A stretch of 64,000 bases of DNA from Sulfurospirillum diekertiae (GTDB lineage Bacteria > Campylobacterota > Campylobacteria > Campylobacterales > Sulfurospirillaceae), in assembly GCF_011769985.2 (NCBI RefSeq), contig NZ_CP039734.2, positions 1,922,001-1,986,000 on the forward strand, given 5' to 3'. Positions 44,999-54,227 of the stretch are shown piece by piece. The notes beneath the pieces were generated by a model. It was not told the origin of the DNA. It ran no database searches and saw only the letters and a list, made by a program, of their open reading frames with translations. The position numbers and the translations under genes are program-made. Position 1 is the first letter of the stretch. Each line of letters begins with the position of its first letter.

Positions 44999-45904
44999 GA
45001 GCGGAACGATTAAAAACAGTGTTCCAACACACGCTAGTGTTTCAAGTGTGGTGATAGACGCCATCAATGAAACATCTCCGCCAAGCTCTCGTGCTAATAT
45101 ATGTGCTGAAGTCGCTGTTGGCATCGAAGCAAAGATAACAGTGATACATAAACTCATGCCTACCAGTCCCATTAATTGGGCTAGCCCATAGGCGATCATG
45201 GGGAAAATGACCAATTTGGCAACACTTGAAACCACTAACTCTTTTTTAGCATGTTTCAAATATTTAAGTTCTAACCCTACACCAACGGACAACAATCCCA
45301 TGGGTAAGGCTGCATGACTGACAATAGCAATACTTTTTAAAATAAAAACAGGGAGAGAAATACCAAAAGCATTAATGGCACCACCAATAACACAAGCACC
45401 AATTAAAGGATTTTTAACGATTGTTTTAAAAAATGAGCTTAGAGAAAATTTGCCATCGCGCGTATAAATTGCAAAAACAGAGATACATAAGATATTGAGA
45501 AATGGAATGGCAAAGGCAATTACAATTGCGGCTAAAACCAATCCTTCTCCACCATAAACAGCATTGACCAAAGCTAAAAAAACATAAGTATTAAAACGAA
45601 TGCCCCCTTGAACAATGGACGTAAATGCCCTATTTTCAAAATGTAAAATCAAATTCAGCAAAATTAAAATGATTAAAATAATAAAAATCCCAAAGAGGGA
45701 AGCTAAGACAAGATTGACGGTATAGGTTAAATCAATTTTAGCAACAGCCAACTCGTATACCAACAAGCAAGGCATGAGAACATAATAAGTAAATTTATCC
45801 ATCTTTGGCCAAAAATCCGTTGATGGAAATTTTGCATGCTTAAATGCATACCCAATAAAAATAATTAAACAAATAGGGAGAAGTGCATTCAGTACATAGT
45901 TCAT
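44993..45904 (-). CDS. AEC-family transporter
   Basis: The 303-aa protein has about ten transmembrane helices in the two-fold repeat of the auxin-efflux-carrier family (LPICLIIFIGYAFKHAKFP; LASLFGIFIILIIL; PTATSAHILARELGGD). Substrates of bacterial members include malate and other carboxylates; this one is not determined. It follows the SUI1 gene by 2 bp. Confidence 0.88.
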   Translation of the reverse strand: MNYVLNALLPICLIIFIGYAFKHAKFPSTDFWPKMDKFTYYVLMPCLLVYELAVAKIDLTYTVNLVLASLFGIFIILIILILLNLILHFENRAFTSIVQGGIRFNTYVFLALVNAVYGGEGLVLAAIVIAFAIPFLNILCISVFAIYTRDGKFSLSSFFKTIVKNPLIGACVIGGAINAFGISLPVFILKSIAIVSHAALPMGLLSVGVGLELKYLKHAKKELVVSSVAKLVIFPMIAYGLAQLMGLVGMSLCITVIFASMPTATSAHILARELGGDVSLMASITTLETLACVGTLFLIVPLL

Positions 45905-45906
45905 TA

Positions 45907-46245
45907 TTATCCCTTAAATCGAAATCCTTCATTCACTAAAAAGCCTTTGAGTTTTTCACGACATTCGCCTTGAAATTCCATCCATTCTTCTTTACATGTA
46001 CCGCCACTGCCCAGCTTTTTTTTAAGCAAAGAGCAGAGTTTGGTCAAATCTTCTTTTTCAAGAAAAAAGGGACCAACCATCGAAACAGGCTTACCTTGAC
46101 GCTTTTCCATCTTTAACACTAAAAAATGTTTCGAAGGAAGTTTGATTTCTGTTGACTTTGAGGAAGTTTTTTCTTCCTCAAAATGCCATCCATCCTCTTT
46201 ATCGAGCGCAGAGCCAATGCTAAAAAGTAACTTTTTATCTGCCAT
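45907..46245 (-). CDS. SUI1/eIF1-like translation factor (YciH-like)
   Basis: The 112-aa protein from ATG 46245 (GAGAGACAT ahead; the longer frame to 46284 is not coding-like) has the SUI1 core, ending with the typical GSGGTCKEEWMEFQGECREKLKGFLV pattern, split here as GSGGTCKEEWMEF and QGECREKLKGFLV. YciH monitors the start codon on the bacterial 30S subunit. It overlaps the ABC-F gene by 11 bp, so two translation-related proteins are made together. Confidence 0.88.
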   Translation of the reverse strand: MADKKLLFSIGSALDKEDGWHFEEEKTSSKSTEIKLPSKHFLVLKMEKRQGKPVSMVGPFFLEKEDLTKLCSLLKKKLGSGGTCKEEWMEFQGECREKLKGFLVNEGFRFKG

Positions 46246-47830
46246 ATGTCTCTCTAAAGGCTTCATAATCACCTTTAAAATCAATCACTGTTCCATCCGG
46301 ATGCAGTTCAATAATACGTGTTGCAAACGCATCAATGAGCTCTCTATCGTGAGTAACACAGATAACATTTCCAGGGAATTTAAAGAGCCCTTCTCCTAAC
46401 GCAATAATAGCCTCGAGATCAAGGTGATTATCGGGTTCATCAAGGACTAAGAAATTGCCTTTTTGAAGCATCATTTTAGAGAGCATCATGCGATGTTTTT
46501 CACCACCACTCAGCTGTGAAACACTTTTCTTTTGCTCTTCACCAGAGAAAAGCATACGTCCTAGGCATTTTCTAATCTCATCAAGATCTTTTTTCTCATC
46601 ATACTGTTGTAGCCACTCAAAGAGTTGAAAATCACCCGTAATAATATCGGTTGTATTTTGAGGAAAGTAGCTTGGAATAATCGTTGCGCCCCATTTAATT
46701 GTGCCAGCATCTGATTCTAATTGTTCCATAATGATGTTACAAAGTGTTGTTTTACCCACACCATTGTGTCCAATCAATGCTATTTTTTCGCCTTTCTCAA
46801 CTTTGAAACTCATGTTATGAATGACTTTTTGATCGCCATAGCTTTTTTCAATCCCTTCAACTTCAAGGACTTCGTTACCGATGTCGCGTCCCATACGGAA
46901 AACAATACTTGGATCACGGCGTGAAGATGTTTGAATGTCAGCGATATCAAGTTTTTCAAGTCTTTTTTGACGGGAAGTAGCTTGTTTTGCTTTAGAAGCA
47001 TTGGCTGAAAAGCGTCTAACAAATGCCTCAAGTTCCTCTTTCTCTTTCAGTTTTTTATCTCTATCCACTTCTTGTTGTTTGGCAATTAAGTTTGCTGCCA
47101 TATACCATTCATCATAATTACCCGTAAATTCGCGGATTTTTTTAAAATCAACATCTAAAATATTGGTAACAACAGAATTAAGGAAGTGTCTATCATGTGA
47201 GATAACCACCATCGTACCCTCATGGCGTAGTAATTGCTCTTCCAACCACGAAATCGCTTCAAGGTCTAGGTTGTTGGTAGGCTCATCCAAGAAGAGAACG
47301 TCAGGTTTTGGATAAAGTACTTGGGCGAGCAAAATCTTAAATTTATCACCACCGGTAAGTTCACTCATTAATGTCTCTTGAGCATCAACAGGAAAGCCAA
47401 GAGAGCCTAAAATTTTCTCAATATTCACTTCTACTTCATAGGTTGGGTCTTCTTCTGCACAGATAATCTCAAGCTCGGCTAAACGGTCATTCACTTTATC
47501 ATCTGCAAAATCACCGGTAGCATACAAGTGCTCTTTTTCTTTAATCGCATCAAACAAACGTTTGTTGCCATACATAACCGCATCTTTAAGGGTAAACTCT
47601 TCGAAAGCATATTGATTTTGATTTAAAACACCGACTCTTAGGCCATTTTCAATTGAAATATTGCCACTGGTTGCTTCGATTTGTCTTGACAAAATTTTTA
47701 AAAAGGTTGTTTTTCCAGCGCCATTGGCACCAATAAGACCGTAGCGTTTACCTTTGTCGAGTTTTAAATTGATATTTTCAAATAAAAGCTGATGCGCAAA
47801 ACGCATCGTTAAATTGTTCACTTCTACCAT
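46235..47830 (-). CDS. ABC-F ATPase, YbiT-like
   Basis: The 531-aa protein has two ABC domains: Walker A GANGAGKTTF and GHNGVGKTTL, signatures LTGGDKF and LSGGEKH, and an intervening charged linker (about residues 245-310). There are no membrane helices. Length and layout fit the YbiT branch of ABC-F ribosome-associated ATPases. It probably acts on stalled or starved ribosomes. It leads a three-gene transcript with SUI1 and the AEC transporter. Confidence 0.92.
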   Translation of the reverse strand: MVEVNNLTMRFAHQLLFENINLKLDKGKRYGLIGANGAGKTTFLKILSRQIEATSGNISIENGLRVGVLNQNQYAFEEFTLKDAVMYGNKRLFDAIKEKEHLYATGDFADDKVNDRLAELEIICAEEDPTYEVEVNIEKILGSLGFPVDAQETLMSELTGGDKFKILLAQVLYPKPDVLFLDEPTNNLDLEAISWLEEQLLRHEGTMVVISHDRHFLNSVVTNILDVDFKKIREFTGNYDEWYMAANLIAKQQEVDRDKKLKEKEELEAFVRRFSANASKAKQATSRQKRLEKLDIADIQTSSRRDPSIVFRMGRDIGNEVLEVEGIEKSYGDQKVIHNMSFKVEKGEKIALIGHNGVGKTTLCNIIMEQLESDAGTIKWGATIIPSYFPQNTTDIITGDFQLFEWLQQYDEKKDLDEIRKCLGRMLFSGEEQKKSVSQLSGGEKHRMMLSKMMLQKGNFLVLDEPDNHLDLEAIIALGEGLFKFPGNVICVTHDRELIDAFATRIIELHPDGTVIDFKGDYEAFRETYGR

Positions 47831-48131
47831 AGATGACTCTTTCTTTTTTTCGCGGATTATAACACCCTATAGCTTGTTTCCACATTTATCTCTTAGTATG
47901 ATGCAAATATGTAAATTATCTTCATAAAATTGTAATTATCTCAGTAAACCTAGTATCCCCATTTAAAGCTGAATTCAGAACTTTAGAAAAATTCAAACTA
48001 AGTAGATGTATTATTGAAGCGGTTATTAAGATTTTATTCTAAATATTATATCCTTAATCTTGATATAGTATTTTCAAAGTTAACCTAGCGATTTAATTGT
48101 TCACGATAGTTGAAATTGGATTGGAGCACAA
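47831..48131. other. Intergenic region between divergent ABC-F and response regulator genes
   Basis: About 300 bp of AT-rich DNA with no convincing frame. It must carry promoters for both divergent transcripts. I do not see a clear inverted repeat or a strong -35/-10 pair. Confidence 0.5.
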
Positions 48132-48870
48132 GTGATGATAGATTTTCATACGGTGTATTTACTGACACATACTATGTCACTTTTGTATATTGAAGATGAT
48201 TCTTCGTTTTTAGAGGAAAGTAGTGAAGTTTTTAAAGAGCTTTTTGAAGAGGTTGTTACAGCGACAGATGGCGAAATAGGTTATATAGAATACGATCAAT
48301 TCTTTCAAAAAAACTGGCTCATTCTTTGATATAGTTGTCACAGATATTAATATGCCAAACATGAATGGCATTGAGCTTATTCAAAAAATTTATGAACATA
48401 ATCCTATGCAAACCATTATTGTGATTTCTGCACACAATGAACCCCAATATCTCTTAGAACTTGTCAATTTAGGTATAGAGCAATTTCTGCTCAAACCGAA
48501 TAACTATGACACTATTTTAAATGTCTTTCACAAAAGTGCTTCTAAGGTGTTACGCTCATATAGCAAGGAAATAGAAACATCTCACGTACATTTAGGTACT
48601 ACGCTTTTATGGAATAAACAAACAAGTGTATTGTACGAAAAGGATATGGCGATAAAACTCACTAAAAATGAAACGCTTTTAATGCAAATTTTTATTAAAA
48701 ATCACACAAAGATCTCAACTCTACAAGAAATTTTTGATACATTATGGGGTGATGAACCTCACTTAGCATGTATAGAAACCCTTAAATCAATTATCTCAAG
48801 GCTACGTAAAAAATTACCAACGTCTATTATTGAAAATGTATATGGGTTGGGATACAGATTAGTGTATTAG
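48132..48870 (+). pseudogene. OmpR-type response regulator, frameshifted at A7 tract
   Basis: Two frames together make one response regulator. Frame 1 gives SLLYIEDDSSFLEES (acidic pocket) up to the A7 run at 48307-48313, then a stop near 48329. Frame 2 gives FDIVVTDINMPNMNGIEL (phospho-Asp), IIVISAHN, FLLKPNN and a C-terminal winged helix ending NVYGLGYRLVY. Removing one A restores YDQFFQKTGSFFDIVVTD as a continuous domain. GGAG lies five bases before GTG 48132. It is followed by its kinase (24 bp). Could be reversible slippage, loss of function or an assembly error. Confidence 0.8.
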
Positions 48871-48894
48871 TCAATCCAAGACAAAGGTAAAAGA

Positions 48895-50826
48895 ATGATA
48901 AAATCTAAAATACTTCAAAAAACAATGCTTCTCATGGCTATTTTAATTTCAAGCTATATCGGTGCCGTTTTATTTCATTCTTTCCCTAAAATTAACAACA
49001 AAATAATTCAACTTGAGAAAATCAATATAGAAGAAGTACTCAATAAAATTATTTCTATCAGTGAACTTGCCTATCAATATTTAGAGGAATTTGAAAATGA
49101 AGCAATTACCTCACGTCAGAGAATGTTGCAAAATGCATCCTTGTTCCCTTTATATATTTTTGAAGATTATCATGCGAAAAAGAGCGCACAGAAGATAGAT
49201 GAAAACAAAGCCAAAAAACGCGCATATAGTCAAATAAATGGTTTTGAATACCCAAATAATGGTTATTTTTTTATTATTAATCAAGATACAAATCTGCTTG
49301 CTCTTTCATTAAATAAAACACAAAAATCTCCATCTTTTTTACGCGATAAAGTTTTCCTAACACAGCTTTCCAAAGATGCTAAAGAAAAAAAAGAGGTATT
49401 TGGGCGCCATATTGGTAATTCAGAAACATTAGTCTACCTAAAATGGTTCCAACCATGGAACCTCTATATTGGGGTGGCTGAACCTATTGATGAAATTTCC
49501 CATGTTATTGATCAGAAAAAGCATGAACTCTTTGAAAAGCTCAACACCATCATTAAATCGCCTAATAGGGTCAATGTTGGACAATCTTTTATTTTTGATA
49601 GGCAAGGTCACGTGATTGTTGCTCAAGACACTCAGATGTTAAATAATAATCTTAAAAGCATTTACAATCCAAATACGCACAAGAATTTATACGATAGCTT
49701 TACCCAAACGGCACACGACTCAAAAATACTTTATTTTGACTGGAACAAATCAGAAGATCAAGAACATTACATCTATAAAAAAGTCCTCTGGATTGATTAT
49801 ATACCAAAACTACAGTGGTATGTTGCTACAACAGCGTACGTTGAAGAACTTGAGATTATGTCTCATAAATTACAAAGAATTGTCGCCTCTTTAGGAATTA
49901 TTGTTCTTATCATTGCTCTGATTATTAGTTATATCTTTTTTAAAAAACTTTTACACCCCATCTCAATACTCTCTGAGATGGCAAACAGTGCAACAAAGGG
50001 AGATTACAGCGTACGTTCTTCTATCAAATCAAACGATGAGATAGGAGAGCTTTCAAAAAATTTCAACACTATGATTGAAACGATTGAAAGTAATATTAAA
50101 AAAGAAAAACAAATGATGGAACAATCTCGTTTGGCGCAAATGGGAGAAATGATGAGTATGATTGCACACCAATGGAGGCAACCATTAGGAGCTATCGGCA
50201 GTGCTACAACTTTTATTAAAATTCAAAGTGAAAAATACAATCTTGAAAAAAACAATGAAAAGTTTCTTTTTTTGAGTGCTTTGAATAGAAAACTCGCTAG
50301 TATTGAAGAGTATGTCTATTTTCTTTCCACAACCATAGATGATTTTAGAACCTTTTTTAAACAAAATACCGAAAAAGAGTTAGTTCTTCTAACAACACCC
50401 ATCGAAAAAGCTTTACAAATGATTGAAGCTTCATTAGTAAGTAAAAATATTAAAATTATCAAATACTACGAATGCAACAACCCCATAAAAGTCTATCAAA
50501 ATGAGCTTGTTCAAGTCATTTTAAACATCCTTAAAAATAGTGAAGACAATTTTATAGAAAAAAAGACTTCACAGCCGTGTATTATCATTTCGACCCAAAA
50601 AAATGACTCTACTTATAGTATTAAAATTGAAGATAACGGTGGAGGTATTTTAGATGAATTTCTTCCTAAAATTTTTGAACCTTATTTTTCAACTAAACTT
50701 GAAAAAAATGGGACAGGACTAGGACTTTATATGTCAAAAGTCATTATAGAAGAACATCATCAAGGAGAACTTAGAGCTACTAATGTGCAAGATGGTATTC
50801 TTTTTGAAATAATTTTACACATCTAA
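48895..50826 (+). CDS. Sensor histidine kinase with Cache domain
   Basis: The 643-aa kinase has transmembrane helices at ~10-26 and ~322-345 around a large periplasmic Cache-like region (NGYFFIINQDTNLLAL; GHVIVAQD). A HAMP domain and H-box MSMIAHQWRQPLGAI with His425 follow, then HATPase motifs NILKNSEDN, EDNGGGI and GTGLGLYMSKVI. The partner regulator lies just upstream. Its position beside coo/hyf suggests it senses a small ligand relevant to that pathway; the ligand is unknown. Confidence 0.9.
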   Translation: MIKSKILQKTMLLMAILISSYIGAVLFHSFPKINNKIIQLEKINIEEVLNKIISISELAYQYLEEFENEAITSRQRMLQNASLFPLYIFEDYHAKKSAQKIDENKAKKRAYSQINGFEYPNNGYFFIINQDTNLLALSLNKTQKSPSFLRDKVFLTQLSKDAKEKKEVFGRHIGNSETLVYLKWFQPWNLYIGVAEPIDEISHVIDQKKHELFEKLNTIIKSPNRVNVGQSFIFDRQGHVIVAQDTQMLNNNLKSIYNPNTHKNLYDSFTQTAHDSKILYFDWNKSEDQEHYIYKKVLWIDYIPKLQWYVATTAYVEELEIMSHKLQRIVASLGIIVLIIALIISYIFFKKLLHPISILSEMANSATKGDYSVRSSIKSNDEIGELSKNFNTMIETIESNIKKEKQMMEQSRLAQMGEMMSMIAHQWRQPLGAIGSATTFIKIQSEKYNLEKNNEKFLFLSALNRKLASIEEYVYFLSTTIDDFRTFFKQNTEKELVLLTTPIEKALQMIEASLVSKNIKIIKYYECNNPIKVYQNELVQVILNILKNSEDNFIEKKTSQPCIIISTQKNDSTYSIKIEDNGGGILDEFLPKIFEPYFSTKLEKNGTGLGLYMSKVIIEEHHQGELRATNVQDGILFEIILHI

Positions 50827-50841
50827 TCCAAAAAATTTTTA

Positions 50842-50859
50842 CTGCAACCTTTCTGCAAC
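50842..50859 (+). promoter_or_regulatory. 7-4-7 direct repeat upstream of cooF
   Basis: CTGCAAC CTTT CTGCAAC gives two identical 7-mers with 11-bp phasing, as in OmpR/PhoB-family binding sites. It lies about 70 bp before the cooF start, just downstream of the kinase gene. The adjacent response regulator is the obvious candidate to bind it. Confidence 0.55.
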
Positions 50860-50887
50860 TCTCATGAAGTAATCTTTTCACATGTCA

Positions 50888-50903
50888 GCCAAACTATTTT
50901 GGC
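50888..50903. promoter_or_regulatory. Inverted repeat before cooF
   Basis: GCCAAA CTAT TTTGGC is a perfect 6-bp inverted repeat 24 bp before the cooF GTG and 7 bp ahead of its ribosome site. TATTTT within it could be a -10. It may be an operator or a 5'-UTR hairpin; there is no T run to make it a terminator. Confidence 0.45.
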
Positions 50904-50927
50904 AAATCTTATGAAAAAGGAGTTCTC

Positions 50928-51467
50928 GTGAGTGATGTTGTTGATAATATATTTATCTACACAGACCCAGAGCGCTGCATGGGATGTCATAGTTGTGAGC
51001 TAGCCTGTGCTATGTCTCATTCATCGTATGATTTTAACAGTGCTGTGCTTGCAGGTGTTGTGCTTATCCCCCGCAATAAAGTAATCGCCATCAAAAATCA
51101 AACCACTACAGCTCAATGCGTACAATGTGAAGCACCTTGTTTGGATGCGTGTAAAAGTAATTGCATGACGCGTGAGGCTGTTGGGGTTATTAAAATTGAT
51201 GAAGAAAAATGTATTGGATGCAAATTGTGTTTTAAAGCATGCACTTATGATTCCATTACTATGGTTGAAATCCCCCAAGAAGAACCAACAGATGGTAAAA
51301 AGAAACGCAAAAAGCTCAAAGCATTCAAATGTGATCTTTGTTTTGATCGAATAGATGTAGATGGTTCTCTACACTCAGCGTGTGTTGAAGCATGCCCCAC
51401 AGATGCCATTATAATCACTCGTGATAACAGTTACAGAATAAAATCCCTTAGTTTACGTGGCTATTAA
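50928..51467 (+). CDS. cooF: CO dehydrogenase electron-transfer ferredoxin CooF
   Basis: The 179-aa iron-sulfur protein starts at GTG 50928 (AAGGAG five bases ahead). Four cysteine groups (CMGCHSCELAC, CVQCEAPCLDAC, CIGCKLCFKAC, CDLCFDR... CVEACP) indicate four [4Fe-4S] clusters. CooF takes electrons from CooS. cooS follows by 19 bp. In this setting the acceptor is probably the Hyf complex. Confidence 0.93.
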   Translation: MSDVVDNIFIYTDPERCMGCHSCELACAMSHSSYDFNSAVLAGVVLIPRNKVIAIKNQTTTAQCVQCEAPCLDACKSNCMTREAVGVIKIDEEKCIGCKLCFKACTYDSITMVEIPQEEPTDGKKKRKKLKAFKCDLCFDRIDVDGSLHSACVEACPTDAIIITRDNSYRIKSLSLRGY

Positions 51468-51486
51468 TACTTAAAAAGGAGTATGC

Positions 51487-53397
51487 ATGTTGGAAACACC
51501 TCGAATTAAAACCGTTGATATATCCGCACAAAAAATGATTTTTAAAGCAGAACTGGATAAAGTTGAAACCGCATGGGATCGCTATGATGCAATGCAACCT
51601 CAATGCGGATTTGGAGAGACAGGTTTATGCTGTCGTGTCTGTTGGAAAGGTCCTTGTCGAATAGATCCTCTAGGAAATGGGCCTAAAAAAGGTATTTGTG
51701 GTGCAGATGCAGATACCATAGTCGCACGCAATCTTTTACGCAGTCTTTGCGTTGGTGCAAGTGCCCATACTGAGCATGCACGACATATTGCACATACGCT
51801 TTATGCACTTTCAGAAAATGAGGCACCTGCTTATGCGATTAAAGATGAACATAAACTCTTAGATGTTGCAAAACGTTTAAAAATCGACACGGAAGGTCGA
51901 TCTATCACAGAAATAGCCAAAGAAGTTGCTTCTGTCTCTTTAGAAGATTTCGCACGATTCCATGGTGAGTTTAGATGGCTCAATGCTGTTATCAATCCAC
52001 TGCGTAAAGCAAAATTTGAAGCATTAGGCATCATGCCTCAAAATTTAGATAGTGTTGTTGTTAATGGCCTTGCAAGAACCCACGTTGGATCTGAATCTGA
52101 TCCACTCAATCTTCTGTTAGCAGGAGCAAGGGTTGCAATAGCCGATGTTTCTACAATGGCCATGGGAACCGAACTTTCCGATATTTTATTTGGTACACCG
52201 CAACCTACCATGACAACAGCCAATTTAAGTGTACTTAAAAAGGATGCCATCAATATAGCACTTCATGGGCACAATCCACTTTTATGTGAGATCGTTTGTG
52301 ATGTTGCCGCTACTATGAATGATGAGGCAAAACGACTAGGCGCTTCTGAGGGAATTAATATCGTAGGAGTATGCTGTACAGGAAATGAGCTTATGATGCG
52401 CCATGGTATTCCATTGGCAGCAAATTATCTTTCTCAAGAGCTTACGATTATTACTGGTGCAGTTGAAGCAATGATTGTAGATACCCAATGCATCATGCCA
52501 GCAGTCGTTGAGACAGCCAATAACTACCATACCGTTGTCATTAGTACTTTGGATGATAACAAAATGGCAGGAGCAACACATATTTCTTTTCACCCAGAAA
52601 CAGCGATAGAAGGTGCTCGTAAAATTGTACAGCTTGCTCTTGATGCCTACAGTAGGCGTGATCCTAATAAAGTCGATATCCCAACCAATACGCAAAAAGC
52701 CATTGGTGGATTTAGTTATGAAGCTATTATTGCAGCATTACAGATGGTTGATAAAGAAAATCCCATCAAGCCATTAATTGATAACATTGTCAATGGAAAT
52801 ATTCAAGGGGTGGTTCTTTTTGGTGGCTGTAACAACACGAGAGTCGTTCATGATTACAACTACATTACGATGACCAAAGAGTTGGCAAAGAGAAATGTTT
52901 TAGTGCTTGCCACAGGATGTGCAGCAGGGGCATTGGCAAAATTTGGCTTTATGACACAACAAGCGACAGAAGATTATGCAGGTGATGGACTTAAAACAGT
53001 TTTAACTGCCATCGGTCAAGCTGCGGGAATTGGCGGTCCACTACCGCTAGTACTTAATATGGGTTCATGTGTTGATAACACACGAGCAGTGAGACTTGCA
53101 AATGAAATAGCCAATACACTGGGTGTTGATTTAGATTCACTTCCGGTATGTGTTTCTGCGCCAGAGCTTATGTCTGAGAAAGCACAAATCATCGGCACTT
53201 GGGCGACTGTTTTAGGATTGCCTGTTCATATTGGTATTGTACCTCAGATTATTGGCTCACCTTTTGTGACCAGCTTTTTAACACAAGGAATAGAAGAAAC
53301 TCTTGGTGGAAAATTTATTGTCGAAGTCGATCCTATTGAAGCTGCCAATAAACTTTATACAGAGATTCAAAAAAGGCGCCAAAAACTAGGCATATAA
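51487..53397 (+). CDS. cooS: Carbon monoxide dehydrogenase catalytic subunit CooS
   Basis: The 636-aa protein is a monofunctional Ni-CODH of normal length. N-terminal CGFGETGLCCRVCWKGPCR holds the B/D-cluster cysteines. C-cluster ligands appear in GHNPLLCEIV (with the His), GVCCTGNELMM, FGGCNNTRVVHDY, ATGCAAGALAKFG and NMGSCVDNTRAV. It interconverts CO + H2O with CO2 + 2H+ + 2e- in the cytoplasm. There is no acetyl-CoA synthase gene, so the role is energy conservation or CO removal, not carbon fixation by itself. Confidence 0.96.
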   Translation: MLETPRIKTVDISAQKMIFKAELDKVETAWDRYDAMQPQCGFGETGLCCRVCWKGPCRIDPLGNGPKKGICGADADTIVARNLLRSLCVGASAHTEHARHIAHTLYALSENEAPAYAIKDEHKLLDVAKRLKIDTEGRSITEIAKEVASVSLEDFARFHGEFRWLNAVINPLRKAKFEALGIMPQNLDSVVVNGLARTHVGSESDPLNLLLAGARVAIADVSTMAMGTELSDILFGTPQPTMTTANLSVLKKDAINIALHGHNPLLCEIVCDVAATMNDEAKRLGASEGINIVGVCCTGNELMMRHGIPLAANYLSQELTIITGAVEAMIVDTQCIMPAVVETANNYHTVVISTLDDNKMAGATHISFHPETAIEGARKIVQLALDAYSRRDPNKVDIPTNTQKAIGGFSYEAIIAALQMVDKENPIKPLIDNIVNGNIQGVVLFGGCNNTRVVHDYNYITMTKELAKRNVLVLATGCAAGALAKFGFMTQQATEDYAGDGLKTVLTAIGQAAGIGGPLPLVLNMGSCVDNTRAVRLANEIANTLGVDLDSLPVCVSAPELMSEKAQIIGTWATVLGLPVHIGIVPQIIGSPFVTSFLTQGIEETLGGKFIVEVDPIEAANKLYTEIQKRRQKLGI

Positions 53398-53400
53398 ATC

Positions 53401-53418
53401 GTGGGGGGAAGCCCCCAC
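53401..53418 (+). terminator. Strong hairpin between cooS and cooC
   Basis: GTGGGGG pairs perfectly with CCCCCAC around a 4-base loop, three bases after the cooS stop, followed by an imperfect T stretch (ATAATTTTT). Partial termination or 3'-end protection of the cooFS message, giving less CooC than CooS, is a likely effect. Confidence 0.65.
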
Positions 53419-53444
53419 ACATAATTTTTAATAAGGAGATGCAT

Positions 53445-54227
53445 ATGAAAATAGCAATCACAGGTAAAGGTGGCGTTGGTAAAACAACATTAGCAGGTAC
53501 GTTGGCACGATTATTTGCAAAAGATGGCAAGAAGGTCTTCGCAGTTGATGCTGATCCAGATGCAAATCTTGCTTCTGCCATTGGTATACCTTTGGAAAAA
53601 TCTAAAAAACTTATTCCCTTTTCAAAAATGAAATCATTAGCACGTGAACGAACGGGTGCTGAAGATGGATATGGTTCTTTTTTCATCCTTAATCCTAAAG
53701 TAGATGACTTACCAGAAGCATATTGTTTAGAACATTTAGGGGTTAAACTTTTAACTATGGGAACCATTGAATTAGGTGGAGGGGGATGTGTTTGTGCAGA
53801 AAATGCTTTAATTAAACGCCTCATGCAACATCTTTTAATCCAAAACGATGAAGTCGTTATTATGGATATGGAAGCAGGAATTGAACATCTTGGAAGAGGT
53901 ACAGCAGAATCTGTTGACGCACTGATTGTTGTTGTTGAACCAGGACAAAGAAGTATTCAAACGGCTCATCAAATTAATGCTTTGGCTCAAGATATTGGTA
54001 TCAAAAGAGTTTTTATTGTTGCTAGTAAAATTAAAGATGCACAAGACCTAAACTTTATTCAAACACAACTTAAAGAATTTACCCATCTAGGATTTATTAC
54101 CTTTAGTGATGCCGTTAGAGAAGCGGACATGAATGGATCGTCACCAGCAGATACGATATCCCCTGTGATAGAAGAAATCAATGTTATAAAAAATGAATTG
54201 ATAAAAATTTTCACTTACAGGGTATGA
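53445..54227 (+). CDS. cooC: CODH nickel-insertion ATPase CooC
   Basis: The 260-aa MinD/ParA-type ATPase begins MKIAITGKGGVGKTTLAGTL (deviant Walker A). CVCAENALI with its CxC metal site and IMDMEAGIEHLGRG (Walker B and switch) follow. It loads nickel into CooS. ATG 53445 is chosen because AAGGAG lies six bases ahead; the ATG at 53439 touches the ribosome site. CooT or CooJ genes are not seen. Confidence 0.94.
   Translation: MKIAITGKGGVGKTTLAGTLARLFAKDGKKVFAVDADPDANLASAIGIPLEKSKKLIPFSKMKSLARERTGAEDGYGSFFILNPKVDDLPEAYCLEHLGVKLLTMGTIELGGGGCVCAENALIKRLMQHLLIQNDEVVIMDMEAGIEHLGRGTAESVDALIVVVEPGQRSIQTAHQINALAQDIGIKRVFIVASKIKDAQDLNFIQTQLKEFTHLGFITFSDAVREADMNGSSPADTISPVIEEINVIKNELIKIFTYRV

Noticed and set aside
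48352-48870. An independent short regulator starting at MPNMNG
   Set aside because: It would start in the middle of a receiver domain; the missing first half lies just upstream in another frame.
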